This document shows, in pieces, positions 43,072 to 52,595 of a stretch of DNA of 64,000 bases (position 1 is the stretch's first letter; each line of letters begins with the position of its first letter). A program made the translations under genes and the position numbers. This DNA comes from Xenophilus sp. L33 (GTDB taxonomy: Bacteria > Pseudomonadota > Gammaproteobacteria > Burkholderiales > Burkholderiaceae_C). The stretch spans positions 1 through 64,000 of the forward strand of contig NZ_LMUW01000023.1 in the NCBI RefSeq assembly GCF_009765735.1, read 5' to 3'. Below the pieces are notes generated by a model that was not told where the DNA came from, ran no database searches, and saw only the letters and a list, made by a program, of their open reading frames with translations.

Positions 43072-44084
43072 AACTCTTGATCACCGGCGGCGGCGGCTTC
43101 GTCGGCGCCCGTCTGGCGCGCCGCCTGCTGAAGCACGGCACCCTCGCCGGCCAGCGCATCGAACGGCTGGTGCTGACCGACATCGCGCCGCCACCGGCCG
43201 ACCTGCTCGCCGACGCGCGGGTCGAGGCCCGCACCGGCGCGCTGCTGGCGCAGACCGAGGCGCTGCGCGACGAGCCCTTCGACGGCATCTTCCACCTGGC
43301 CTCGGCGGTGTCGGGCGAATGCGAGCTCGACTTCGACCTCGGCCTGCGCTCCAACCTGGACAGCACGCGGGCGCTGCTCGACGCGGTGCGCGCCAACGTC
43401 AATGCCGGCGGCAAGGCGCCGCGCCTGGTGTTCTCGAGCTCGGTCGCGGTCTTCGGGCCGGACCCGGCGGTGCCGCTGCCGGCGCTGGTGGCCGACGACA
43501 CGCTGCCCGCGCCGCAGACCTCCTACGGCACCCAGAAGGTGATCTGCGAGCACCTGATCGCCGACTACACGCGCAAGGGCTATGTCGACGGCCGCGCCGC
43601 CCGCCTGATGACGGTCACGGTGCGCCCCGGCAAGCCGAACGGCGCGGCCTCGTCCTTCTTCAGCGGGATCATCCGCGAGCCGCTGGCGGGCATCGAGGCC
43701 ATCTGCCCGGTGTCGCCCGAGGTGTCGCATCCGATGAGCTCGCCCACGCGCACGGTCGACGGCCTCGTCGCGGTCTACGAAGCCAGCCGCGAATCCTTCG
43801 GCGGGCGCCTGGCGCTCAACCTGCCGGGCCTCAACGTGCGGGTGGCCGACATGCTCGACGCGCTCGAGCAGGTCGCCGGCAAGGCGGTGCGGGACCGGGT
43901 GCGCTTCGAGCGCGACGAGCGCATCGCCGGCATCGTCGCCAACTGGCCGAGCGGCGCGACCGCTGCCCGCGCCGCGAAGCTCGGCCTGCACCCGCACGAG
44001 AATTTCGCCGAGATCATCCAGCAGTACATCGACGACTGCGCCGCGCTGCCGGATGCCGCCCAGACCCTGAAGGGAATGTCCTGA
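43068..44084 (+). CDS. denD: DenD-like D-erythronate dehydrogenase family protein
   Basis: A 338-residue NAD-dependent SDR of the extended type with [13 protein letters not shown] at the N-terminus and a YxxxK catalytic pair ([11 protein letters not shown]). The segments [18 protein letters not shown] and [13 protein letters not shown] are typical of the DenD/NAD-dependent epimerase subgroup that oxidises D-erythronate to the 2-oxo acid. A uronate dehydrogenase or related role is the alternative. It overlaps the regulator before it (ATGA) and the dehydratase after it (TGATG). Confidence 0.75.
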   Translation: MKLLITGGGGFVGARLARRLLKHGTLAGQRIERLVLTDIAPPPADLLADARVEARTGALLAQTEALRDEPFDGIFHLASAVSGECELDFDLGLRSNLDSTRALLDAVRANVNAGGKAPRLVFSSSVAVFGPDPAVPLPALVADDTLPAPQTSYGTQKVICEHLIADYTRKGYVDGRAARLMTVTVRPGKPNGAASSFFSGIIREPLAGIEAICPVSPEVSHPMSSPTRTVDGLVAVYEASRESFGGRLALNLPGLNVRVADMLDALEQVAGKAVRDRVRFERDERIAGIVANWPSGATAARAAKLGLHPHENFAEIIQQYIDDCAALPDAAQTLKGMS

Positions 44085-45919
44085 TGAAAGCCACGAAGAA
44101 AACCTCCACCAAGACCACCAAGTCCGCCAAAACCGCGAAGCCGGGCAAGCTGCGCTCGCAAGCCTGGTTCGACAACCCCGACAACGCCGACATGACCGCG
44201 CTCTACCTGGAGCGCATGATGAATTTCGGCCTCGGCCTCGACGAGCTGCAAGGCGGCCGGCCGATGATCGGCATCGCCCAGACCGGCTCCGACATCGCGC
44301 CCTGCAACCGCCATCACCTGGACCTCGCGCACCGGGTGCGCGAGGGCATCCGCGATGCCGGCGGCGTCGCCTTCGAGTTCCCGATCCATCCGATCCAGGA
44401 AACCTGCAAGCGCCCGACCGCCTCGCTCGACCGCAACCTGCAGTACCTGTCGCTGGTCGAGGTGCTGTACGGCTACCCGATCGACGGCGTGGTGCTGACC
44501 ACCGGCTGCGACAAGACCACGCCGGCGCAGATCATGGCGGCCGCCACGGTCGACATCCCGGCGATCGCGCTCAACTCCGGCCCGATGCTCAACGGCTGGC
44601 ACGAGGGCGAGCGCACCGGTTCCGGCACCATCGTCTGGAAGGCGCGCGAGCTGATGGCCGCCGGCGAGATCGGCTACCAGGAGTTCCTGAAGCTGGTGGC
44701 GTCCTCGGCGCCGTCGACCGGCCACTGCAACACCATGGGCACCGCCTCGACCATGAACTCGCTGGCCGAGGCGCTCGGCATGACCCTGCCCGGCAGCGCC
44801 GCCATTCCGGCGCCCTACCGCGACCGGCAGGAGATGGCCTATCACACCGGCCGGCGCATCGTCGAGATGGTGCGCGAGAACCTGAAGCCCTCCGACATCC
44901 TCACGCGCGCGGCCTTCGAGAACGCGATCGTGGTCAACTCCGCGCTCGGCGGCTCGACCAACGCACCGATCCACCTGAACGCGATCGCCCGCCACATCGG
45001 CGTCGAACTCGACAACGACGACTGGGAAAAGATCGGCTACAAGATCCCGTTGCTGGTCAACCTTCAGCCGGCCGGCGAATACCTCGGCGAGGACTACTAC
45101 CATGCCGGCGGGGTGCCCGCGGTGGTGGCCGAGCTGATCGCCAAGGGCAAGATCCAGCCAGCGATCACGGCCAACGGCAAGACGCTGACCGAGAACTGCG
45201 AAGGCAGGTTCAGCGCCGACCGCAAGGTCATCCTGCCCTACGCCAAGCCGATGAAGAAGAACGCCGGCTTCCTCAACCTCAAGGGCAACCTCTTCGATTC
45301 CGCGATCATGAAGACCAGCGTGATCACGCCCGAATTCCACCAGCGCTACCTCGAGGACCCGAAGGACCCGATGGCCTTCGAAGGCACCGCGATCGTCTTC
45401 GACGGCCCCGAGGACTACCACCATCGCATCGACGATCCGAAGATGAAGATCGGCCCGCACAGCGTGCTGATCATGCGCGGCGTCGGGCCGGTCGGCTATC
45501 CCGGCGCGGCCGAGGTGGTGAACATGCGCGCGCCTTCCTACCTGCTGAAGAAGGGCATCACTGCCCTGCCCTGCATCGGCGACGGCCGGCAGTCGGGCAC
45601 CTCGGGTTCGCCCTCGATCCTCAACGCGTCGCCCGAAGCCGCGACCGGCGGCAACCTGGCGCTGGTGAAGACCGGCGACCGGGTGCGCATCGACCTCAAC
45701 AAGCGCAGCGCCGACATGCTGGTCTCCGACGAGGAACTGGCGCGGCGCCGGGCCGAGCTGGTCGCCGCCGGCGGCTACAAGTACCCGGCCAGCCAGACGC
45801 CCTGGCAGGAGATCCAGCGCGGCATCGTCGACGAATTGGCAGAGGGCATGGTGCTGAAGCCCGCGGTCAAGTACCAGAAGGTGCACGCGACCTTCGGCAT
45901 TCCGCGCGACAACCACTGA
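44084..45919 (+). CDS. IlvD/Edd-family aldonate dehydratase
   Basis: A 611-residue [2Fe-2S] dehydratase. Conserved cysteines lie in [17 protein letters not shown] and [15 protein letters not shown]. The length and [16 protein letters not shown] segment place it with pentonate and other aldonate dehydratases (arabinonate, xylonate) rather than with biosynthetic IlvD. It would turn an aldonate into its 2-keto-3-deoxy product. The first 22 residues are an unusual Lys/Thr-rich extension. It is coupled to the DenD-like gene by overlap. Confidence 0.85.
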   Translation: MKATKKTSTKTTKSAKTAKPGKLRSQAWFDNPDNADMTALYLERMMNFGLGLDELQGGRPMIGIAQTGSDIAPCNRHHLDLAHRVREGIRDAGGVAFEFPIHPIQETCKRPTASLDRNLQYLSLVEVLYGYPIDGVVLTTGCDKTTPAQIMAAATVDIPAIALNSGPMLNGWHEGERTGSGTIVWKARELMAAGEIGYQEFLKLVASSAPSTGHCNTMGTASTMNSLAEALGMTLPGSAAIPAPYRDRQEMAYHTGRRIVEMVRENLKPSDILTRAAFENAIVVNSALGGSTNAPIHLNAIARHIGVELDNDDWEKIGYKIPLLVNLQPAGEYLGEDYYHAGGVPAVVAELIAKGKIQPAITANGKTLTENCEGRFSADRKVILPYAKPMKKNAGFLNLKGNLFDSAIMKTSVITPEFHQRYLEDPKDPMAFEGTAIVFDGPEDYHHRIDDPKMKIGPHSVLIMRGVGPVGYPGAAEVVNMRAPSYLLKKGITALPCIGDGRQSGTSGSPSILNASPEAATGGNLALVKTGDRVRIDLNKRSADMLVSDEELARRRAELVAAGGYKYPASQTPWQEIQRGIVDELAEGMVLKPAVKYQKVHATFGIPRDNH

Positions 45920-45928
45920 GCGCGCGGC

Positions 45929-45960
45929 GACGGCGGGCGGCCGCGCGCCGCCCCGCCGTC
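45929..45960. terminator. GC-rich hairpin between convergent genes
   Basis: GACGGCGGG (45929-45937) pairs perfectly with CCCGCCGTC (45952-45960), and the stem can extend further inward with one bulge. It lies between the dehydratase stop and the DUF4136 stop, reading from both sides. There is no T-run, so Rho-independent termination is uncertain. Confidence 0.45.
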
Positions 45961-46495
45961 ACTTGCCCGGCGGGAAGCCCGTGAACATGCGGTCGAGCGC
46001 CGCCTGCAGCGTGGCGTTCATGCGGGCCGGGTCCGGGTTGACCACGCTGCTGGCGGTGCCGCGCCACATCTCGCGGCGGGTCGTGCCGTTGAACATGTCG
46101 ACCACCAGCGTGCCGACGTCGACGGTTTCGTCCGGCGGCGGCGGCGAATTGGGCGGCGGCGGCCCGAAGCCACCCCATCCGAGGTAGCCCGGCCGCGAGG
46201 TGCGGCCGTTGTTGAAGCGCTCGCGCTCGGTGGTGCTCACGTGGGCGTCGACGTGCACGTCGCCGTTGGCGGCGACCAGCCGCCAGCCGCGCGCCTGCAA
46301 GCGGGTGTCGATGCCCTGCACGATCGCCTGCTGCATCTCGGGGCTGGCGCCGTCCGGCTTGCCGAGCCAGCTGTAGCTGTGGACCTGCGAGAAGTCGGCG
46401 CCGGGATCGGCCGCGCTGCGCACCCGCGGGGCGTTCGGGCTGGCGCAGGCCGCCAGCAGCAGCGCGAGGCCCAAGGCTGCGATTCGTCTCTTCAT
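45959..46495 (-). CDS. DUF4136-type lipoprotein
   Basis: A 178-residue lipoprotein with lipobox LAAC and the DUF4136 pattern DFSQVHSYSWLGKPDGASPEM at the start of the mature part. A Gly/Pro-rich stretch at about 104-121 (GWGGFGPPPP and after) precedes VGTLVVDMFNGTTRREMWRG, the family's conserved core. Members sit in the outer or inner membrane leaflet with unknown function. It follows the ketosynthase gene on the same strand. Confidence 0.85.
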   Translation of the reverse strand: MKRRIAALGLALLLAACASPNAPRVRSAADPGADFSQVHSYSWLGKPDGASPEMQQAIVQGIDTRLQARGWRLVAANGDVHVDAHVSTTERERFNNGRTSRPGYLGWGGFGPPPPNSPPPPDETVDVGTLVVDMFNGTTRREMWRGTASSVVNPDPARMNATLQAALDRMFTGFPPGK

Positions 46496-46526
46496 CTTCT
46501 TTCCGTTCCTGTGGTGGAGATGGGGT

Positions 46527-47729
46527 TCAAGCCCGCGTGAACAGCAGCACCGAATTCGTGCCGCCGAACGCGAAGGAGTTGCTGAGCGCGGCCTCGAGCG
46601 CCGGCGCGGCCTCGCCCCCGGCCGCGACCAGGTTCAGTTGGCAAGCCGGATCGACCTGCGTGCAATTGGCGTTGGGCAGCAGCCGGCCTCGCTGCAGCGC
46701 CAGCACCGTGATCACCGCCTCCAGCGCGCCGGCGGCGCCCAGCAGGTGGCCGTGCAGCGCCTTGGTCGAGCTGACCCGCAGTCGATCGAGGTCGTCGCCC
46801 CAGACCTGCGCCAGCGCGTCGCGCTCGATCGGGTCGCCGACCTTGGTGGCGGTGCCGTGCGCGTTGCAGTAGCCGATGTCCGCCGGCTGCAGCCCTGCCT
46901 CGCGCAGCGCCTGCCGCAGGGCGCGCGCCTGGCCGGCGGCGTCCGGCTTGGTGAGGTGCACCGCGTCGCAGCCGAGGCCCCAGCCGGCCAGGGTGGCATG
47001 GCTGCGGGCGCCGCGGGCACGGGCCCGTTCGGCCGATTCGAGCACCATGAAGGCCGCGCCTTCGCCCAGCGCGAAGCCATTGCGGTCGCTGGCGAAGGGC
47101 CGCACCGCCGTGGCCGCGTGCTGCGGATCGACGCTGGCCAGCGTCTGCATCGCCTGCCAGGCCAGCACCACGCCGGGCACGATCAGCGCTTCGCTACCGC
47201 CGGCGATCGCCAGGTCGACGTCGCCCCGGCGCACCGCCTTGGCGGCCTCCGCGATGGCCACCGCCGACGAGGCGCAGGCCACCGAATAGGTCAGCACCGG
47301 GCCTTGCACGCCCTGGCGCATCGCCACGTGGGCGGCCGGCGCGTTGGGCATGAAGGCCGGGATGGTCAGCGGCGGCACCCGGCCACCGCCGCGGTAGGCG
47401 GCCTCCAGCGCCGCCGCGCCGCCCATGCCGCAGCCGGCGAAGACGCCGATGCGTTCGGGGTCGGCACTGCCGGCGGCCTCGGCGTCGCGCATCGCGAGGT
47501 CGGCGGCCGCGACAGCCAGTTGGCTCACCCGGTCGACGCCGGCCAGTTGCAGCTTGGTGAACCAGCGCGCGGCGTCGAAGGCCACGGTGGCCGCGATCGC
47601 CGGCTTGGGCAGTTCGGGAAAGATCGGCGCCAGGGCCGAGTCGCCGCGCATCAGCGCATCGAACAGGGCAGCCGGCGAGTCGCCGTGCGGCGCCATCACG
47701 CCCAGCCCGGTGACGACGACCTCGCTCAC
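46527..47729 (-). CDS. Beta-ketoacyl-ACP synthase (KAS II type)
   Basis: A 400-residue condensing enzyme. The catalytic cysteine is C152 in VACASSAV, and the two histidines lie in CNAHGTATKVGD and TKALHGHLLGAAGALE, giving the full Cys-His-His triad. It starts with GTG at 47729, overlapping the ACP stop (GTGA); the frame is open upstream but only as a shadow. It should extend an acyl chain on the partner ACP. Confidence 0.9.
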   Translation of the reverse strand: MSEVVVTGLGVMAPHGDSPAALFDALMRGDSALAPIFPELPKPAIAATVAFDAARWFTKLQLAGVDRVSQLAVAAADLAMRDAEAAGSADPERIGVFAGCGMGGAAALEAAYRGGGRVPPLTIPAFMPNAPAAHVAMRQGVQGPVLTYSVACASSAVAIAEAAKAVRRGDVDLAIAGGSEALIVPGVVLAWQAMQTLASVDPQHAATAVRPFASDRNGFALGEGAAFMVLESAERARARGARSHATLAGWGLGCDAVHLTKPDAAGQARALRQALREAGLQPADIGYCNAHGTATKVGDPIERDALAQVWGDDLDRLRVSSTKALHGHLLGAAGALEAVITVLALQRGRLLPNANCTQVDPACQLNLVAAGGEAAPALEAALSNSFAFGGTNSVLLFTRA

Positions 47730-47965
47730 GTGGTCTGCGCCGCCCGGACCTTGTCGACCACCGCGGCGAGCTCGGCCAGCGTGTCGATGTTCGGGTCGTC
47801 GTCCGGCATGACGATCTTGAAATGGTCCTCGATCGCGAAGACGAATTCGACCAGGGCCAGCGAATCGAAGCCCTTCTCGCGCATCGACGCATGGGGATCG
47901 AGCGCCGAGGCCTCGATGCCGTACTTCTCGTGGATCAGGTCCTGCAATTCCTTCAGCGAACTCAT
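47726..47965 (-). CDS. Acyl carrier protein
   Basis: A 79-residue ACP. The phosphopantetheine serine is S35 in GFDSLALVE, and the helix pattern is normal. It is translationally coupled to the ketosynthase that follows. No acyltransferase, malonyl transferase, dehydratase or housekeeping fab gene adjoins, so this is an orphan pair, not the main fatty acid cluster. Confidence 0.9.
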   Translation of the reverse strand: MSSLKELQDLIHEKYGIEASALDPHASMREKGFDSLALVEFVFAIEDHFKIVMPDDDPNIDTLAELAAVVDKVRAAQTT

Positions 47966-48043
47966 CGTGCGATGTCCGTCGTCTTGTTTCTCTGCCCCGA
48001 CCGATCCCCGCCGAAGGCACTGTGGTGAATGGCGCCCGGTCTC

Positions 48044-48805
48044 TCAACCCCTCCTGGCTGGGCCGCCGAATCGGCCTGCGGGCACGGTCGCTTCATGATA
48101 TCCGCTCTGCTCGCGCCCTCGCGGCCGGCGCCCCGGGCGCCAGTGCAGCGAAGGCCATGCAAAGGCGATGCCGAGCGCCGCGCCGGCGACCACGTCCAGC
48201 GCCACGTGCTGCTTGACCGCCAGCGTCGACCAGGCGATGGCCGCGAACCAGACCGCGTTGACGATCCGCAGCCAGGCCGGCGCGCCGGCCTCGCGCAGGA
48301 TGTGCTCGACCCAGAGCGCGGTGAACATCGCGATCGCCACGTGCATCGACGGGCAGGCATTGCCGGCCGCGTCGACGCCCTGCAGGATCGCGAAGCCGGG
48401 GAAGTCGGTGGGCTCCAGCGCCATCGGCGGCGCCTGCGTCGGCCAGGCGTAGAACAGGGCCAGCCCGGTGATGCACAGGGCACCGGCCCAGAGGCCGTAG
48501 ACCAGCAGTTCGCGAAAACGCAGCTGCAGCCCGGGCGCCACGCCGACGTAGACCCAGAGCGAGAAGTAAGGCACCAGCGCCCAGGGATGGAAGCCGACCA
48601 GCCGATCGACCGCGGTCAGCGGCATGACCGTGACCGGATGCACCGGCTGGCGCAGCAGGTGGAAGTAGCCGATGAAGAAGAGCCAGGTGAAGGCAGTGGT
48701 GCCGACCACCTTGAGCGCCAGGTGGCGCCGGATCCGCAGCCAGATGTCGAACTGCCAGCCTGGCGGGGAAACGGGCGCCAGGCGCAGGTCGGTGGATGGA
48801 TTCAT
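48044..48805 (-). CDS. PAP2-superfamily membrane enzyme
   Basis: A 253-residue integral membrane protein with about six hydrophobic segments. The PAP2 motifs CPSMHVA and S-x6-H-x3-D (STLAVKQHVALDV) carry the catalytic Ser/His/Asp residues. The family hydrolyses or transfers phospholipid head groups (lipid phosphatase or inositolphosphotransferase type). The C-terminus ends in an Arg-rich tail. It lies upstream of the ACP/ketosynthase pair on the same strand with a 78-bp gap. Confidence 0.8.
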   Translation of the reverse strand: MNPSTDLRLAPVSPPGWQFDIWLRIRRHLALKVVGTTAFTWLFFIGYFHLLRQPVHPVTVMPLTAVDRLVGFHPWALVPYFSLWVYVGVAPGLQLRFRELLVYGLWAGALCITGLALFYAWPTQAPPMALEPTDFPGFAILQGVDAAGNACPSMHVAIAMFTALWVEHILREAGAPAWLRIVNAVWFAAIAWSTLAVKQHVALDVVAGAALGIAFAWPSLHWRPGRRPRGREQSGYHEATVPAGRFGGPARRG

Positions 48806-48870
48806 GGGCTGGAACGGGACATCGGGCACCGAGCATGCCTGCTGCACGCCCAATCCGCAAACCCCCGAGC

Positions 48871-50199
48871 CTACAGAATCAAGATGGCACGGAAGTCGTT
48901 GACGTTGGTGTGCGTCGGCCCGGTCACCAGCAAGTCGCCGATGGCCTCGAAGTAGCCGTAGGCGTCGTTGCGGTCGAGGTGGTCCGCGAGCTTCCGGCCG
49001 GCGGCCTCGGCCCGGCGCAGCGTGTCGGGCGTGACCAGCGCGCCGGCGTTGTCCTCGACGCCGTCGATGCCGTCGGTGTCGGCGGCCAGCGCCCAGATGC
49101 CCGCGCGGCCGGCCAGCGCGCCGGCCAGGCCGAGGCAGAACTCGCCGGCCCGGCCGCCGCGTCCGCGTGCCTGGCCGGGCTTGCGCTGCCGGATCGTCAC
49201 CGTGGTCTCGCCGCCCGAGAGGATCACGCAGGGCCGCGCGAAGGGTTCGCCGCGCAGCGACACCGCGCGCGCCAGCGCCGCGTGCACCTTGCCGACCTCG
49301 CGCGATTCGCCCTCGATCTCGTCGCTCAGGACGTGCGCCGGCAGGCCCGCGGCGCGCGCAGCAGCCGCGGCCGCTTCGAGCGACTGCAACGGCGTGGCGA
49401 TCAAGTGGGTGACGTGACCGGCGAAGACCGCGTCGCCCGGCTTGGGCGTCTCGAGCGCGCCGCTTTCGAGCCGGGCGCGCACCGGCGGCGGCACCTCGAT
49501 GCCGTAGCGGTCGAGGATCGCCAGCGCCTCGGCGCAGGTGCTGGCGTCGGGCACGGTGGGCCCGCTGGCGATGACGGCCGGGTCGTCGCCCGGCACGTCG
49601 CTGATGGTCAGGGTGACGACCCGCGCCGGCGCGCAGGCGGCCGCCAGCCGGCCCCCCTTGATGCGCGACAGGTGCTTGCGCACGCAGTTCATCTCGCCGA
49701 TGTGGGCGCCCGATTCGAGCAGTTGCGTGTTGATGCGCTGCTTGTCGGCCAGGGTGAGGCCTTCGGCCGGCAGGGTGAGCAAGGCGGAGCCGCCGCCCGA
49801 GATCAGGCACAGCACCAGGTCGTCGGCCGTCAGGCCTTCGGTCAGCGCCAGGATGCGCTCGGCCGCCTTCAGGCCGGCTTCATCGGGCACCGGATGCGCG
49901 GCCTCGACCACCTCGATGCGCTCGGCCAGGCCTTCGGGGCGCGGCGGGATGTGGCCGTAGCGGGTGACCACCAGGCCCGAGAGCGGCGCCTCGGCCGGCC
50001 ACAGCGCCTCCAGCGCCTGGGCCATCGAGGCACCGGCCTTGCCAGCGCCGAGCACCAGCGTGCGGCCCTTCGGCGGCGGCGGCAGGCAGGGGCCCATGCT
50101 GGCCAGCGGCAGCGCGCGCTCGACCGCCACGCGGTAGAGGTGTTCGAGGAATTCGCGCGGCGCATGCCGCGGGTCGGGCGTCGATGTCGATGAATCCAT
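48871..50199 (-). CDS. Glycerate 2-kinase (GarK/TtuD, MOFRL family)
   Basis: A 442-residue kinase with the class-II glycerate kinase segments LVLGAGKAGASMA, LCLISGGGSALL and the C-terminal MOFRL domain (SGGETTVTIR, ALAADTDGIDGVEDNAGA, NVNDFRAILI). It phosphorylates glycerate, the last step after glyoxylate condensation. Here it follows puuD and probably handles glyoxylate-derived glycerate from urate breakdown. Gcl and tartronate semialdehyde reductase genes are not in the window. Confidence 0.88.
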   Translation of the reverse strand: MDSSTSTPDPRHAPREFLEHLYRVAVERALPLASMGPCLPPPPKGRTLVLGAGKAGASMAQALEALWPAEAPLSGLVVTRYGHIPPRPEGLAERIEVVEAAHPVPDEAGLKAAERILALTEGLTADDLVLCLISGGGSALLTLPAEGLTLADKQRINTQLLESGAHIGEMNCVRKHLSRIKGGRLAAACAPARVVTLTISDVPGDDPAVIASGPTVPDASTCAEALAILDRYGIEVPPPVRARLESGALETPKPGDAVFAGHVTHLIATPLQSLEAAAAAARAAGLPAHVLSDEIEGESREVGKVHAALARAVSLRGEPFARPCVILSGGETTVTIRQRKPGQARGRGGRAGEFCLGLAGALAGRAGIWALAADTDGIDGVEDNAGALVTPDTLRRAEAAGRKLADHLDRNDAYGYFEAIGDLLVTGPTHTNVNDFRAILIL

Positions 50200-50307
50200 G
50201 AATGTCTCCAGCCCTCGAATCTACCTCGCCGGAAGCCCGGATCGCGCCAGCGAGTCGGCCCCGGCAGGGGGCGGGCGCCCGCACGCGGTGCGGGCAAGGG
50301 GGCGTGC

Positions 50308-51513
50308 CTATTTCGTCGGCGCGCCGCCCTCGAACCACTTGCCGATCAGCGCACGCTCGGCATCGGTGATCCCGGTGGCGTTGTTCATCGGCATGATCTT
50401 GGTCACCACCGCCTGCTGGTAGACCATCTGCGCATGCGCGGCCACCTGCTCCGGCGAGTCGAGCCGCACGTTCTTCATCTGCATGGTGGCGCCGTGGCAC
50501 ATGTAGCAGCGCTGCTCGAGCACCTTCTGCACCTCGCCGTACGACACCTTCTGCGCGACCGAACCGGGCGCCGGCGGCGCTTCGGGCGCCGGCTTGAGCC
50601 AGATGATGGTCAGGCCCAGCACCACGACGCCGAACAGCGCGTAGGGCAGCGGATTGCGCGCGTTGCCGAGCTTGAAGCGGTGCCGCACCACGAAGAACTG
50701 CCGGATCGCCGCGCCGCCCAGCATGATGAGCAGCAGCACGATCCAGTTGTACTGGTTGCTGTAGGTGAAGCTGTAGTGGTTGCTCAGCATCGCGAACAGC
50801 ACCGGCAGCGTGAAGTAGGTGTTGTGCACGCTGCGCTGCTTGCCGCGCTGGCCGTGGACCGGGTCCACCGGCTTGCCCTCGCGCAGCGCCTGCACGTTCT
50901 TGCGCTGGCCCGGGATGATCCAGAAGAAGACGTTGCCGCTCATGGTCGTGGCCATCATGGCGCCGACCAGCAGGAAGGCCGCGCGGCCGGCGAACCAGTG
51001 GCAGGCCAGCCAGGCCGCGAAGGCGATGAAGATCGCGATCAGCACGCCGACCACGGTGTCGCCGTTCTTGCCCTTGCCGAAGATCTGGCAGATGCCGTCG
51101 TAGACCATCCAGAAGACCACGAAGAAGGCCAGCGCGACCGCGATCGCTGCGCCGGGCTGCCAGTCCATCTTCGACTTGTCGATCAGGTAGGTGCTGGCGT
51201 TCCAGAGGTAGGAGACGGTGAACAGCGAGAAGCCGGTGATCCAGGTGCTGTAGCTTTCCCAGTAGGACCAGTGCAGGTGGTCCGGCAGCTTCTTGGGCGA
51301 CAGCGTGTACTTCTGCATGTTGTAGAAGCCGCCGCCGTGCACCGCCCACTGCTCGCCGCCGACGCCCTTGTCGAGCGACTCGGGGTCCTGCGGCTTCTCG
51401 AGGCTGTTGTCCAGCATCACGAAGTAGAAGGAGGCCCCGATCCAGGCCATGGCGGTGACGACGTGGACCCAGCGAAGCAGCAGGTTGGCCCAGTCGAGGT
51501 AGTAACTTTCCAT
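50308..51513 (-). CDS. puuD: Membrane urate hydroxylase with cytochrome c domain
   Basis: Oxidises urate to 5-hydroxyisourate and passes electrons to the respiratory chain. A 401-residue protein: an N-terminal helical membrane domain with VTAMAWIGASFYFVMLDNSL and WSYWESYSTW, and a C-terminal cytochrome c with C336-x2-C339-H340 (CYMCH). It replaces soluble uricase. Downstream are glycerate kinase and upstream XdhC, on the same strand. A palindromic site lies 143 bp before its ATG. Confidence 0.95.
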   Translation of the reverse strand: MESYYLDWANLLLRWVHVVTAMAWIGASFYFVMLDNSLEKPQDPESLDKGVGGEQWAVHGGGFYNMQKYTLSPKKLPDHLHWSYWESYSTWITGFSLFTVSYLWNASTYLIDKSKMDWQPGAAIAVALAFFVVFWMVYDGICQIFGKGKNGDTVVGVLIAIFIAFAAWLACHWFAGRAAFLLVGAMMATTMSGNVFFWIIPGQRKNVQALREGKPVDPVHGQRGKQRSVHNTYFTLPVLFAMLSNHYSFTYSNQYNWIVLLLIMLGGAAIRQFFVVRHRFKLGNARNPLPYALFGVVVLGLTIIWLKPAPEAPPAPGSVAQKVSYGEVQKVLEQRCYMCHGATMQMKNVRLDSPEQVAAHAQMVYQQAVVTKIMPMNNATGITDAERALIGKWFEGGAPTK

Positions 51514-51655
51514 TCGCGCTCAACCTTGTCGGCGCGCGGTCGCGCCGTGGTGATGTCCAGGCCTGCTCACCACTGCGGGCGCTGTAAGCAGAGAAAGTAC
51601 CGCGAACGCAGACCCCGGGGAAGGTCTCGCTCCGCTGCGGCTTGTTGTGGACGCG

Positions 51656-51667
51656 AGTGTATACACT
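51656..51667. promoter_or_regulatory. AGTGTATACACT palindrome upstream of puuD
   Basis: A perfect 12-bp palindrome in the 207-bp puuD-xdhC gap. Read on the minus strand it continues as AAAAGTGTATACAC. The same AAAAGTGTATACA occurs at 53513-53525 beside the GntR gene, so both are candidate binding sites for that regulator. Confidence 0.65.
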
Positions 51668-51720
51668 TTTGGGGCCTAGACGGTGCTTTTCGTGTCAATC
51701 GGGCTGGTGGAAAACCCTGA

Positions 51721-52539
51721 TCAGCCTCTTGCAGCCGAAAGCGATTGCAACAACTGTGCCGCCACCGCGACCGCGATCACCTCCGGTTCCTTGCCGCCGA
51801 TGCCGGGCACACCGATCGGGCAGGTGATGCGCGCCATCTCGTCGGCCGTGAAGCCGCGCGCCTCGAGCCGATGACGGAAGGTCGCCCACTTGGTCTTGCT
51901 GCCGATGAGGCCGACGTAAGGCAGGTCGTCGCGCTCGCGGATGCGCTTCAGGCAGGCGATCACGATGTCGAGGTCCTCGGCATGGCTGAAGCTCATGATC
52001 AGCACGCGCGAGCGGGGCGCGAGCTCGGCCACCGCGTCCTGTACCGGATCCGAATGCTCGGTGTGGACCTGCGCCGGCAAGGCGTCCGGGAAGACGCCGT
52101 CGCGGCTGTCGATCCAGCGCACGCCGAAGGGCAGGCCCGCCAGCAGCCGCGCCAGCGCCGCGCCGACGTGGCCGCCGCCGAAGAGCGCGACCGGATCGAG
52201 CCGCGCCACCAGTTCGCTCTGCAGCAGCCGGGCGTCCTCGGCGGTGATCCGCTGGTAGCTGAGGAAGACCACGCCGCCGCAGCACTGGCCGAGGCTGGGC
52301 CCGAGCGGATAGCGCCGCACGCCGTCGATCGGCTTGCCGCCGGCCAGCCATTCGCGCGCCTCGTCGCTGGCCTGGAATTCGAGCTGGCCGCCGCCGATGG
52401 TGCCGGTCAGGCCGTCGGCCCAGACCGCCATCCAGGTGCCGGCCTCGCGCGGCGCCGAGCCCTGGGTCGAGACGATCCGCACCAAGACGCCGTCCTCGCG
52501 CGCCAGCCGGGCCAGCAGTTCGTCGACAGCGCCGGTCAT
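51721..52539 (-). CDS. xdhC: Xanthine dehydrogenase accessory protein
   Basis: Inserts and sulfurates the molybdenum cofactor for XdhB. A 272-residue XdhC/CoxI protein with STQGSAPREAGTWMAV, GTIGGGQLEF and the C-terminal Rossmann part (ALFGGGHVGAAL, LIGSKTKW). GPSLGQCCGG carries the cysteines usual for the family. ATG 52539 (MTGAVDELL) is chosen over 52572. It is placed with puuD instead of with xdhAB, which lie 21 kb away. Confidence 0.93.
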   Translation of the reverse strand: MTGAVDELLARLAREDGVLVRIVSTQGSAPREAGTWMAVWADGLTGTIGGGQLEFQASDEAREWLAGGKPIDGVRRYPLGPSLGQCCGGVVFLSYQRITAEDARLLQSELVARLDPVALFGGGHVGAALARLLAGLPFGVRWIDSRDGVFPDALPAQVHTEHSDPVQDAVAELAPRSRVLIMSFSHAEDLDIVIACLKRIRERDDLPYVGLIGSKTKWATFRHRLEARGFTADEMARITCPIGVPGIGGKEPEVIAVAVAAQLLQSLSAARG

Positions 52540-52595
52540 GCGCGCGGCTCCGAAGGTGCGCGAGCCTGCCACCGTCGCAGGGTATAAACCCGCCG

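Noticed and set aside
45929-45960. Hairpin considered as a mobile-element end
   Set aside because: It is a simple convergent-gene stem with no transposase or target duplication nearby.
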